Source: Trichopria drosophilae (Eukaryota; Arthropoda; Insecta; Hymenoptera; Diapriidae). From it: a DNA stretch of 64,000 nt. Of this stretch, positions 33,863 through 45,310 are shown piece after piece (within the stretch, counting starts at the first letter, position 1; the number at the start of each line of letters is the position of its first letter). A program made the translations under genes and the position numbers. The DNA lies in assembly GCA_030407085.1 (NCBI GenBank), contig CM059587.1, positions 81,481,001 through 81,545,000 on the forward strand. Direction: 5' to 3'. A model generated the notes under the pieces. It had not been told where the DNA came from. It did not search any database and saw only the letters and a list, made by a program, of their open reading frames with translations.

Positions 33863-33970
33863 CAGTAGAGTCCCGCATTAGTAGCGTATCCCGATTTAGT
33901 GACGCGATAAAGTCCCGCGTGAGTGGCATTTCTCGGAATCTCCTCATTCCCACTATGTCGCTGGCCGCTT
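33863..33970 (+). mobile_element. One-ended fragment of a pogo/Tigger-like MITE
   Basis: TA then CAGTAGAGTCCCGCATTAGT resembles the ends of the elements at 35742, 48525 and 52590 (CAGTAGAGTCCC, CAGTAGGACCCC). No matching right end was found nearby, so it seems truncated; its end at 33970 is approximate. Confidence 0.5.
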
Positions 33971-35404
33971 CAGAAGCGTACCTAATAAGCTATGGATACC
34001 AGAAGAAGTACATTTAAAATCTCCCAAATTTAAACATTTGAGTCTTCATTTAATGTATGTAATTTTGAATATATGTAATAATACATATTTTAATAAACTA
34101 AGTTTTTAATGAAATTTATAGACTTTAATGATCTTGGAAAGAGAGGTCGATCGAGAAAATTCTATTTTTTAAGGCGTTTCGGTCAGGTTGATGGTTTTTT
34201 TATTATTTGTGAAAGAAATTTACGATATTATCTACAACGTGCTAACAAGTAACATAACCCAAGTGTGACACGCCGATTGGACTGAAAGTTGACATATTTT
34301 TATCTCCGAAAAGTAATCGATATATATATATTTTTTAATCTGCAAAGAAGAATTTTAAGGGTAGAAACTAACTTTCATAATTTTGGTGTTATTATGGTCT
34401 GCTATAATATGTTAGAATCTTGTATCTTATTAACGTAAGAAATAATCATTTACGAACAAAATTAACAAATTTTAAGAGATACACATGTAATTTTGCTCTC
34501 ACGAATATTCGCATACTCTTGATTTCATGTTAAAATTGTGAACCATTATTCTCCGGACAGCAAATTAAAAAAGAGTTCAGAATTATTTCAAAATGTGCTC
34601 TAGAAGAAGTCAGATGTGCCACTTTCGCAGGATTTTTTGAACATCGTGTCATTATGAGATCTTTATGAACTTATGTTCAGAAACCCCTCAGAAAGTGAGA
34701 CATCTGACTTCTTTTAGAGCACATTTCGAAGTCATTCTGAACTCTTTTCTTTTTTGCTGCTTGAGTCACTTCAATTCATTTCTTCATCATAAAAATCTCG
34801 AATCTTTGATAGTTTTAAAGTAGACTAACAATAAGCAAAAAATGAGCAATGCTAAAAATAAAATCAACAATGAAATACCAGCATTGTATTGGTAGATTGT
34901 ATAGGTAAAACGATTAAATCCATCATAATATTGAAGTCGCGTTTACTAAATGACTTAATACTTCCAAATATATACGTGATACATATTTACACATTACGAA
35001 ACCGGAAATTTTTTAAGATACGGGTGTCTAAATAATGAAGTATTTCTCTAAATGTCGACTTAAGTAATACATTTGGACGATACTTTGTATCATTTTTAAT
35101 TTGATGAATGCCAATTTTAATATCTATTAAGATGAGAAGCATTAACAAGTGTATGGCGACCCTTAGCACAGGTTCAATGTTTGTTCGAAAAACTATGTAA
35201 ATCCAACGGACTTTTAATGTCAACTTAATCAGTGTTGTATGCTTCGAACGTCTAGAATATTTCGTTTGAATGGGCTACAGAGATTATTTTTTATTTTTAA
35301 ATGAGTAATTTAATTATTTAATGACTATCCAACTTTGCCGGAAGCGAAACTACATTCAACAATGTTATCCATTGCTTTAAATGCTGCCATAGAGGGTAAA
35401 ATTA
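33971..35404. other. Intergenic DNA, no gene recognised
   Basis: Apart from the foldback at 34561-34763 nothing stands out in this AT-rich stretch. Confidence 0.4.
34561..34763. repeat. ~200-bp foldback
   Basis: AAAAGAGTTCAGAAT, AAATGTGCTCTAGAAGAAGT and CAGATGT on the left are matched inverted on the right (ACATCTGACTTCTTTTAGAGC, ATTCTGAACTCTTTTCTTTT). The arms are about 85 bp with scattered mismatches. Confidence 0.7.
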
Positions 35405-35560
35405 AATAGTACTTTTCGGTCCTAGGCCGTGAAGTTCAATTTTACGAACCGAGTGTCCAAGGCGGTCCTCGGACGCACAATCTCCAAACGATGTCGTAAA
35501 ATTTTACGGCCGAGGTGCGAACACTATTTTTTGGAGACACTGTTCGCAAAGTACTTCATT
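35405..35560 (-). repeat. Dispersed repeat, copy 2 (inverted relative to 13088-13225)
   Basis: It contains AGTACTTTTCGGTCC, CGTAAAATTTTACGGCCGAG and GCACAATCTCC, which align in reverse with the copy in CAP intron 2. It is slightly longer (about 156 bp) because of a CGGTCC / GAGTGTCC segment. Confidence 0.7.
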
Positions 35561-35741
35561 GTACAACTGTGCGTCCTACAGTTTATGAGCTTCTTGCAAT
35601 AACTGTTGACGCAGGCATTGCTTTGAAAAGCTTCACCGTGGTATAATTTTTTAAAACAGGGGATAATTTTACTGGCCATAATAAGGCTTTTTCTCGGTCT
35701 AGTAAAGGCACTCTAAAATAAGTGGTTAACAAAACCTTGTA

Positions 35742-36031
35742 CAGTAGGACCCCTCTTATTTTAACTGGTAAAGTTTTTCAAGATGGCGCCGACTCCTCAT
35801 ATTTTAATAATTGTCCCCTTACCACCACTCGCATACACATAAAATTAGTCGTTGTTTAAGCTGAATATCGAGATAGGCGAAATCGCCGATATTGTGAAAT
35901 ATCGATATTCAAATCGAGATATTTTACGTTCTGTTACGAGCGGTGGTGGGGGAAGGCGTAAGGGAAATGATTAAAATACGAGGGGTTGGACAATTGAAAT
36001 AAGAGGGGTTAAAATAAGAAGGATTCTACTG
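35742..36031. mobile_element. 290-bp TA-flanked pogo/Tigger-like MITE
   Basis: TA then CAGTAGGACCCCTCTTATTT; the right end is AAATAAGAAGGATTCTACTG then TA. The terminal repeat is about 23 bp with few mismatches, and inner arms such as CACCACTCG / CGAGCGGTGGTG also pair. CAGTRG ends with TA duplication are typical of pogo/Tigger-type elements. Confidence 0.8.
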
Positions 36032-36033
36032 TA

Positions 36034-37750
36034 GTACTTATATATTTTAGGGATGACGCGTTTTTGCACGACACGTACACCTCAAAAATTTCACTACAGT
36101 CATTTGAAATGTTCTATGTAGTCAAGTATACTTCTTTTGCACGTATTAACGACACATAAATGACAAAACTAAATTTAATTGTGCAAATTAAATATTAAAA
36201 GTAGTCGCTTCCATTAAAAAAAATCAATTTAACCTTCAACTAATCTTTAGGAAAACAAAGGTCATTGTAAAGGTCATAGTTCAATTAGCCCCTTCATACC
36301 GAATTTTTGTTTGAAACATTTTTTTATTTCTTCACGTGGTTTCGAGTTATTTGACCTTTCAAGTTTAAACGGGTCACCTTGTATATTACAGAAAAGAAGC
36401 ACAAGAGATGAACGAAGATGATGTATGAAAATTGTAATTTAATCGGCTATGCTCTATAGGAGCATAGCCGATTAAATGTAAACACTTAAAATCCTTTGTT
36501 CTAAAATTCTAAAAACGCAGACGTTATAAACAACGATCTTAATAATTCATTGCATCATTCAATCCTTCAAAATGCAGTTGTTGAGTTTTCATCTCTTCAT
36601 ATGCAACTTATAATTTATACTTGTTACAAGTTTCATTTCTTATTTCATTTTTCTAATAAAATTCTAAAATATAACAAAAAAATTTAAATAAAGAAATAAC
36701 AAAAAATGTCACTACGTCCAAAGCGGGAAATATTGAGTTTCTTCTAGTTTCGAAAATTGTTACATCTGCGTCTTATCTTCGAATTACCTTAATTTTAATT
36801 GTAAAATTGAGCCAAACATATGCTTGATTGTTATTCAAATATGTTGGATAAAAATTAAATTAATGTAACATGAATGGTGAAAGTTTAAAATTACAGAAAT
36901 GTCGATATCTCGAAAAAGGGATCAGCTAGGATTTCCATTCTTCGATATTTTACATCTACAAATGACATAGAAACATCTCTCCCATCCCGATTTTGGATTC
37001 ATTCCTTCTTGAAGAGGTGCCTAAAGGTAACTTATATTTGATGAGTCCCTTCAAACCATACAGTACTCGTTTATATTCGCACCTACACAAAAATGAATTC
37101 AAAGTACACAACATTTTATTTTTCCAATTTATTGTCTTGGCCTAAATTATTGAAAAGAATTGAGGATATGAATTATTCATATTCTCTCCGATTTGGAAAA
37201 TAATTTAATAGACGTGTTAACGAGAATTCCGAGTGCAAGTTCCGGATTTCTTCTAATTTATTAAGAATATCATAAAATTACAAAAAACGTCAGTAAATCG
37301 AATAACAATTATTTGAATTTGGTAAACATTTGATATAAATAGGTGGCATTAACTGATGCAGCCATTCTGCAGTAGGTTAAAATAGGCAACTTAATAAACG
37401 AAATGGACATTGCAGAATAATGTTTAATAAAAAAATCACGTATGTGCAATAATTTTAGTTAAAACGTGTTTTCTAAGCTGCGCGCATATACCCTTATAGT
37501 GTGGTATCGAGGAAATATTTCTTTGTGAGCCAATCAATTACTAGATGCCATCCTGGATGCTTCCAAGGATTAGAAAAATCTTTCTCAAAACTTATTTTTG
37601 GCGTATGAAGAAACACGCACAACTCGTGCATTATTTGTAATTCATATGGCGCTTATTCTCGTATACGGTTGAAGTATAATTATTTCCGAACATAAGAATT
37701 GCGTTCTGTATGATTCTTATGTATTTTGTATCTTATTTGCAATTACCGAA
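36034..37750. other. Intergenic DNA, no gene recognised
   Basis: AT-rich sequence; the only notable structure is the perfect hairpin at 36437-36477. Confidence 0.4.
36437..36477. repeat. Perfect 18-bp-arm hairpin
   Basis: ATTTAATCGGCTATGCTC, spacer TATAG, GAGCATAGCCGATTAAAT. No mismatch in either arm. It has no flanking duplication that I can see. Confidence 0.9.
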
Positions 37751-37762
37751 AGAGAAATATCG

Positions 37763-38905
37763 AGTGCACCTCAAAAACCCGCCAAATCACAAAACAGACA
37801 TTAATAATCCAGACATTTCAAAATACAGACATTCAAAAACCAGACATTTCAAAAGACAGACATTAAAAAACCTGACCTTTTCAAAAATAGACACTAAAAA
37901 ACGAGACATTTCAAAATACTGACATTCAAAATCAATACATTTCAGTAAACAGACAATTAAGAACCCAGATGCACCTTAAAAACCCGACAAATCACTAAAC
38001 AGATCCTTCAAAAAACAGACATTCAAAAACCAGACATTTAAAAAAAAAGGCGTTCAAAATCGAGACATTTCAAAAAACAAACATTCAAAAACCAGACATT
38101 TATAAAAACAGGCGTTCAAAATCGAGACATTTCAAAAAACAAACATTCAAAAACCAGACATTTCAAAAGACAGACATTCAACATCAATACATTTCAATAA
38201 ACAGACAATCAACAACCCAGGTGCACCTTAAAAACCCGACAAATGACTAAACAGATACTTCAAAAAACAGACATTTAGAAAAACAAACGTTTAACATCGA
38301 GACATTTCAAAAAACAAACATTCAAAAACCAGACATTTCAAAAGACACACATTCAAAAACCAGACCTTTCCAAAAATATACACTCAAAACCGAGACATTT
38401 CAAAATACTAACATTCAAAATCAATACATTTCAATAAAGAGACAATCAAGAACCCAGATGTATCTTAAAAACCCGACAAATCACTAAACAGATACTTCAA
38501 AAAACAGACATTCAAAAACCGGAGATTTAAAAAAACAGACGTTCAAAATCGAAACATAAAAAAAAAACATTAAAAAAATAGAGATTAAAAAACCAGACAT
38601 TTCAAAATATGTTTGCATTTTGAAATATCTGGTTTTCTAATGTCTATTTTTCTAATGTCTTTTTGGAAATACCTGGTTTTTTTAGTATCTGTTTTTGAAG
38701 TGTCTATTTTGTGATTTGACAGGTTTTTGAGGTGCACCCATTTTTTTATGAACGCACCAATGGGAGGTGTCAAATGTCGGGTTCTTGAAAGTCTTGTTTT
38801 TGAATGTCTGTGTTTTGAAATGTTTGCCTTTTGAATGTCTGTATTTTGAACTGTCTGGTTTTTGAAGTGTCTGTTTTGTGATTGGACGGGTTTCTGAGGT
38901 GCACC
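37763..38905. repeat. Composite CAGACATT(TC)AAAA array with inverted right end
   Basis: A short imperfect unit, CAGACATTTCAAAA / CAGACATTCAAAAAC, fills the interval. A longer marker, GTGCACCTTAAAAACCCGACAA, recurs near 37766, 37970, 38219 and 38457, giving a higher-order period of 205-250 bp. From about 38611 to 38905 the same units run in the opposite orientation, ending with GGTTTCTGAGGTGCACCC, the inverted partner of the left end. The 124-aa minus-strand frame here is only repeat. A G13-type run follows at 38942-38954. Confidence 0.85.
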
Positions 38906-39016
38906 CGAAATATCTACACCAATGTCAATAAGATAGCGTACGGGGGGGGGGGGGTGCATTTGTTCCTCGTATGCATTATAAATAGCAGTTAGACGTTCAT
39001 TACAAAATTAGGGGGA

Positions 39017-39995
39017 CCCTGCCCAAAATGAAGCGTTCAGTAAAGCGTCCGGTGAGAGTACAAGAAAAGTTTTTACGAAATTGTACGTTTAATGAAGCGA
39101 ATCGCATGCTTAAGTTTAAATGACGCTTAATTGTGAAGAGTTTGAAGCGTGAATATGCTCCTTTTAAGCGTCCAGTTTAGCGGTTTTTAAGAATGCATTA
39201 AACCTTTTTTTTTACTTTTGTACGCTACACGAGAAAGCCAATATTAAAGAGTTCGTTTGGCAAGAAGGAGTAAAGTAATTTTTAGAATCTTCTACAAGTT
39301 TGCTTACGAAATATTATCATTTTCAGTATTGAAAAATTATTTTGCTCCACGTTATACTGGAAGAATATCAATAATTTGTTATTCCTTATCAACGAACATT
39401 ATTATTAGAATACAGGTGTAACACGATTATCATATTATGTCTTAGAAATTTAGGTTAGGTGTTAGATCAGTGTTTGGCGTCACGCGCAGTCTTTGTTTCA
39501 TATTAAGCGTCGTATGTCGTTGATTATGATTTTTTCTTATATATTAAACAGGAACTCTTCCTGTATTCTTTCCAAAGCGTACGTAGCCGTTCAAAAATTC
39601 AAAATGTTGAACTCTTAAAAGGTGCATATTCACGCCTTAAGTACTCCTATCGAACTTTCGTGGAAGCGGAATTCACATTTCTTGTGCATTTCCAATGCTT
39701 CAATTTCACACTTTATGAACTCTTAATGGACACTCATATTTTTTGCAGGGATTTATAACGAAGCAAGTGGTGGGTGTATAATCGGTTGAAAATCCACTCT
39801 TATGGCCCGTTGAACAAACTGTTTCTGCTCTCTAGTAAAGATGTACATAGCGTTAAGCATTTTTTGTCTAAATTCACTCTTTGTTAACTCTTTTGGCACG
39901 CTTCTCGAAGCGGATTTAACGCTTTTCAAACTCCTTTGGAACTCTTACAATCACTGTTAAGTAACGCTCGTGAAACGCTCCCATTTTTACCAGGG
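39017..39995. mobile_element. Possible MITE with CCCTG...CAGGG ends
   Basis: The left end CCCTGCCCAAAATGAAGCGTT and the right end (complement) CCCTGGTAAAAATGGGAGCGTT agree over about 20 bp. The subterminal regions are rich in AAGCGT / ACGCTT motifs. No target duplication was found, so this is tentative. Confidence 0.45.
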
Positions 39996-40055
39996 ACGTT
40001 TCTGCAATCTCTCTTAGTTCATACCTAGCAAACGCCTCGGGATACTTCTAGTTAA

Positions 40056-40137
40056 GGTGCGGGTCGAATAACCAACCGCCGCGTCGGTTTTTTGGCCTAT
40101 CGGCTTCTTGATTTGTCGTTTTTTTCGACCCGCTTCC
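40056..40137. repeat. 82-bp foldback, GGTGCGGGTCGAA family
   Basis: GGTGCGGGTCGAATAACC on the left and TTTTTTCGACCCGCTTCC on the right pair. The interior (GGCTTCTTGATTTGTCG) matches the interior of 50640-50726 in reverse. Confidence 0.7.
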
Positions 40138-40322
40138 GGAATGATAAATTCAGGAATGGTCTGTAATGAAATGTATTTATTTTTGTAGGAGAGGTGAATG
40201 TACTGGTACTTTAACTAAATAACTAAAATAACAACTCATTTCAAAAATTGTAGGCTATATTATTATAGCAAAACTTAGTACAATTTAAAAATTTGCATTA
40301 AAAAATCTTCATTAGAAAGTAG

Positions 40323-43300
40323 TTAGCGGACGCTGTTCCCAAAATGAGGTATCAAGAATCTCTTGGCCAACGTTAAAATTGGTGCACCAGTAGGAGTTTC
40401 TTTTATTTCACCTGCACTCGCTGCAATATCCAAGTGACAGTACTTCAGTGGTTTCTCAGAACTTTTTCCATGCTGAAAGGAAACAAATATTACCGTTATA
40501 AATGATCGGATGTTATGGTTATTGCACGTAGAAATGAAAATTTGTCAAGTTAAATCTTTTGATTACCTTATCCAAGCCAGAAACCTTAATCAGAAAAGCA
40601 GCCGGTGATTGATGTCCTCTTTGTGTGACGGAGCCCACTTTTGATCCTGTACTTGTTTGGACAACGTCATCCCCTTCAGCTTCGCCTTCGTGATTGCAGA
40701 AATCTTCCCTTCGTAATTTTGAGACTTCTACAGGTTCTCCGATATCTTCACCGCACGTTTGTAGCTCCACTGCATTATTAACCATTCTCGAAACTGCGTT
40801 ATCCATGGCAATCTTAAATTAAAAGGCTCGCGATTATATGAGATACTTATATTACAATAGAGAAATAAGATGATTTTTATTTGGATTACATAAAATGAAT
40901 GAAATAAAATACATTTATATAGAAAACACGTAAAAAAACAATGTTACTCACGGTGTATCCTAATCCAGCACTCATGATCGCATGTCCCGTGAGAGTTGCA
41001 ATCGTGAAAATTACTGGATTATAAGCATCAACTGCCATTTCTTTGATGTAGTAAAGCAAGTCGGCCATTGCCATTCTACCCTCAGCATCTGTATTAGTGA
41101 CCCGCACACGAACATTTGATTTTGCCGTAACAACTTCATCGGAAACGTAACTCTCTTCACCGATACTATTGCGTACGACACCAAGTGCTGCCACAACTTT
41201 TATTTTGGGCGGGCGCAGTAGATCAAGTGCCTAATCATCATTTTAAAATATAAAAATATTGAAAACAGCTTCAATGTTAAGATATATACCTGCATAAATC
41301 CAACACATGCAGCAGCTCCACATTTGTCACGTGACATTCCACGCATTCCCTGACCAGTTTTAACATCTGCACCACCTGTATCGTATGTGACACCCTTTCC
41401 AACTAGAAAGACTGTTTCGTGAATTTCAGATGGATTTTCGGGTTCGTATGTCAAAAAGATGATTCGTCCTGCATGACGAGGAACCGACACTGCTGCACGA
41501 TTCACGGCAGAGAACAATGGATAATCTTTTAGTAGGGTCTGCGGATCCGAAATTATGTCTACTTTTATTTTTGAGCCTTTAAACAACTCCGTTACATAGT
41601 CTGCAATTCTAGGTGGAGTCATTCGCTCTGGATCTCCGCCGCCTGTATAATAATTAATTCTTGTATTATCTTTAAAAGTCTACCAGCGGAGAAATGAAGC
41701 GTGTTTAAAAAGGATTTAATGAAATTCGAAAATGTATTTTAGATGCACAAACTAACCAATGTCTCGGGCAACAAATTTAGCACTCTCTAATGCAGTTGCT
41801 AATTGTACAATAGTCTGGAGCTTTTCTGGAGCCCCTGGACTCCACACTCCTAATTGAGAAACTTTTCTACACCGACTGGGACTTATTTCTCTAACTTGCA
41901 ATGGCTAAAATGAGAAAAGTTTCATCAAATTTATAAAAAAACATAAAACTATTCAGTTTAGTAAAAAATATGTTTAAATTTACATATATTGAGATTGATT
42001 TCGTAGAAGACATTAGTATTACTTGATTTTTAAATAAATGCTGTTTGTGAAGAACGTGCTTCTACTATTGCTAAAGTTTTCTGGAAAACTTACCACATAC
42101 AGAGCATTCAATGCCCCCAAAAGTGTAACCATCTCAACATTCTCGAACCGAGCGTCAGGTAGCAAAAGTAGTAATGGCGAACGTACACCAGCTTTCAAAG
42201 CTCTGTTAATTGGTATAAATTTGAATATGTCAATAAAAATATATCAAATTATGTAGTCCAGTATAATAATAAATAGTAAAGACAAATTGGTGTATAGTTG
42301 AATGCAATATTTAAGCGTTTATGATATTCTTAAATCAAACTTTGACGTAGAAAATGTTATTCTTCATAACTAATCTAAGTACGGACAACTTAACCTAACC
42401 GTAATAGGGCAAGATCAGTCTAAAGAAAACTTTAATTTAATAAGAATATTCATCTGGTTTTTACTTTTTTGCAACAAATGATAAAACTAAAATATCGTTA
42501 GAAAGCGGATTCATGTTACCTTTTTATTCCTTTTGCAGCTGCCTCGGCGAAACTTCTTACGTCATCATAATCTACATTGATCTTTCCTGTAGGACTATAA
42601 ATTAATCTCTTTGCAGGGAGATTAACGGGAAGAACAGCACCTAAGTCCCCCACGGCATTATCGATTTGGGCCGCATCAGAGAGAATCGATTTAAAAGGTT
42701 CAGGTTCGCTCGATCCAGGCGCATTTCCTGATACCAACACTATTCCATCATAATCTGCGCTTTTTATATTTTCTTCGATTTTTACATCGCAAGGAATCCA
42801 CCTGAGAACGAAAATACAAAAAAAGCATATTACAATTTTTGTTTTAATTACAATCTTTTCGACGAGATCTTTTGAAAAAGATATACGTTTTAGGTAATTT
42901 TTTATGTTTTGAGGACCTTAATGTAATTTTTCATCCATTGCCAAAACTAGTGTCTTAATTTTAGACCTTTTTGAATATCGTACAGAAAGACATTATAACT
43001 GACATTTATTGACACTAAAGATCTGCATCGAAGTCTTAAAACACTTCTCGATACCTAACCTAAATATATATTGATTGTCTGAAAATTAATGTACACTTTA
43101 AGAAATTTCTGTAGCAATTTTCTGAAACATGTAACTGAAGCTTTTTACGGTTACCGTTTCAGAATTTTACGAAACATGAACAGAAATTTCGGAAACGGTA
43201 ACCGTAAAAAGCTTCGGTTACATGTTTCAGAAAATTTTATTGCAGTTTCAGAATTTTCAATTACAGTAACAGAATATAATATATATATATAGTATAAGGG

Positions 43301-45310
43301 GAGTAAAAGTTGTTTGCTTTATCATATTTTTTTTGTCTTTTCTATGATTTATTGTCCTTCGTTTGGGGAAGACTACCCTGTTATTAAAAATAGAAAAAAA
43401 AATAATAAAAATAACACTGTTTTGTAAATGTGCATCAGGGTAGACAAAATACGATATATATCTATTTATTACCTTCCTACTAATAAGAATCAACATTATA
43501 CAATTCAACAATATTCGGATGACACTCGTTATAAACTACTGATGGTTGACCGAGGAATCCTTTATGACCGAATGAAAATTCCACTTCTGCGATGGGTGCG
43601 CGGCCACACCTAGCGACTACAAACCAAAGCAATGTCACCGTGTTTCACTGATTCCTTCTGAAATTTCTGTTACAGTTTCGTAATTTTATGATAATATAAC
43701 GTAATGGTTCTTTCTGTTATAGGATTTAGTAAAATTTTGTTCCATATATCCAAATCTTCTAGCGCGATTTATTAAATTCGTTTATTAAGTAACTCCAAAG
43801 TCCGTTCTCAATATTGACCACCTCCCATTACCAGCCATTTTCCTCGACAGCTGTTTCCAATCCCCTCCTCAGTAACCTCCTCAGTAATAAATAAGTGTTA
43901 AAATTTCTCGGCCTTAGTTTTAAAATATATATAAATAATAAAATTCTTTGATTATAAAAGGCCACAATATAAATGTAAGTGGAAAATATTCATTTCTTCG
44001 ACGTTTTGTTTACGTTCGTAGATAAATAGCAGTAAACATAAACAAAGGAAGGGATACTTGTTGATCGACACCGCTGAAATACGATTCAAACGGAAGTTAT
44101 ATATACATCTAGTGCCGACGTATAAAAAATGTTACTATTGTATAAAGGAAGAATTTTTTGTGTTTCGTCCCTCCTCAGTAACCCCAGACAACTGGAATGG
44201 TCTTTACTAATATTGGAAGGAAATACTGTACTTCATTCATTTTTTTCCGACAGTGGCCTGTTTTTTCGGTACATGTCTGTATTTCACAGACAAATGATCA
44301 CCCGAGAAAATTATCGCAATGACGAAATGTCTCACATAAAAATATCACATTGATAAAATATCGCGTCTACAAAATGCCACACATTTAAACATTTCCCTAT
44401 GCGGTCATATTCATTTGCGCATTATTAGGAGTAAGCGGAGCTGTAACTAGTTAGGTTAGGTAAGTTTCGTGATGTTGCCATTTTTCCGCTTCCCCCATTT
44501 TACGATATGAATTTTGATCTAAAATAATTCTTGCGACAATAACCAAGGTCAAATAGTCTGATGCCAAAATGACGGAACTAAAACATCCGGCGCCATAACA
44601 GAGGGGCCAAAATGTCCTATCTCCAAAATGGCGGCGCCAAAAGTTTGACATGAATTTCTGTGTGTAATGTTCAATTTTTTTGGGCTGTTTTTTTGTCGCA
44701 GTGATATTTTTGTTTATGGTTATTTGTCCATGTGATATTTTGTCGTGCGATCAATTGTCGTGTTCTATTTTGAGCGTGATTAGTTGTCACGTGAAATAAA
44801 GACGTGGAGCCGTTTTTTGTTCAGATACGGATACAGATGGTAAGACCCAAACAGCACAAGACCATCCCAGAACGTTCTCAGGACCCCTGAGGAGCTCCCG
44901 AGGACCAAAAGCGGACATTTGGACGTCCTCAGGAGCTATCGAGGACATCCCGGAACGGATTGTGCTGTTTAGGGAATAGGTTATGTTAGCCATCAAGACG
45001 GCAGTTTAACAATATGGCCAGTGAGAGTGAAATGGATAAGGTATCATCTTAAGCTTAAACAATATAAATGCTAACACTTTTTTCATCCCCATTATGTGTC
45101 TAATATTCGTAAGAAACAAAAATGTTTTATCCAAGAGATCAATAAACGTAAATGTCTGAAGTTTTGAGTTACCTTGCCTAGAAGACAAATATTTCAAGAC
45201 GAATGCCTTCGAATAATACATTAATAAGGCACTAGTTTTTTGCAGTATAGTTGTTTAAACCTATTTTAGGGATCTAATAAAGTAGATACTTACTTTGTGT
45301 TCACAGACAT
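40323..45310 (-). CDS. grsm: M17 leucyl aminopeptidase, granny smith / W07G4.4 type
   Basis: Eight exons in transcript order: 45310-45294, 42801-42520, 42202-42094, 41904-41757, 41642-41290, 41230-40952, 40812-40567 and 40472-40323. All introns are GT/AG and the phases agree, giving 527 aa. The M17 active site is complete and spaced as in bovine lens aminopeptidase: Lys268 and Asp273 (VGKGVTYDTGG), Lys280, Asp291 (MSRDKCGAA), Asp351, Glu353 and Arg355 (NTDAEGR). Two metal ions and hexamer formation are expected from the family. The variant motif MSRDKCGAA and the length point to the insect/nematode branch typified by fly granny smith and worm W07G4.4; the symbol rests on that resemblance. There is no signal peptide (MSVNTKW), so it is probably cytosolic, releasing N-terminal residues from peptides. 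The first coding exon is only 17 nt, followed by a 2.5-kb intron with two foldbacks. Confidence 0.92.
43116..43236. repeat. Near-perfect 45-bp-arm foldback in aminopeptidase intron 1
   Basis: The arms 43116-43160 and 43192-43236 differ at one base in 45, around a 31-nt loop. They contain CTGAAACATGTAAC and CTTTTTACGGTTACCGTTTC. The loop and flanks repeat shorter parts (GAAATTTC), so the full element may be a little longer. Confidence 0.85.
44846..44974. mobile_element. 129-bp mini-MITE (CCCAAACAGCACAA ends)
   Basis: CCCAAACAGCACAA at the left and TTGTGCTGTTTAGGG at the right are inverted, and the interior pairs through GAGGAGCTC / GAGCT and GGACGTCC motifs. Fragments of the interior (CCTCTGAGGACG, GCTCCTCAGAAC) recur at 63590-63620 and 25948-25970. 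Confidence 0.65.

Larger units (their letters stand above)
38940..40322. other. Intergenic DNA before the aminopeptidase gene
   Basis: It holds a possible MITE (39017-39995), a small foldback (40056-40137) and, at 40176-40181, TTTATT, a minus-strand AATAAA about 142 nt past the aminopeptidase stop. Confidence 0.45.

Noticed and set aside
38585..38959. 124-aa minus-strand frame in the CAGACATT array
   Set aside because: It consists entirely of repeat units.
44283..44800. Degenerate inverted GATATTTTGTC / GACAAAATATC motifs
   Set aside because: The pairing is visible but patchy, with no clear ends; boundaries could not be supported.
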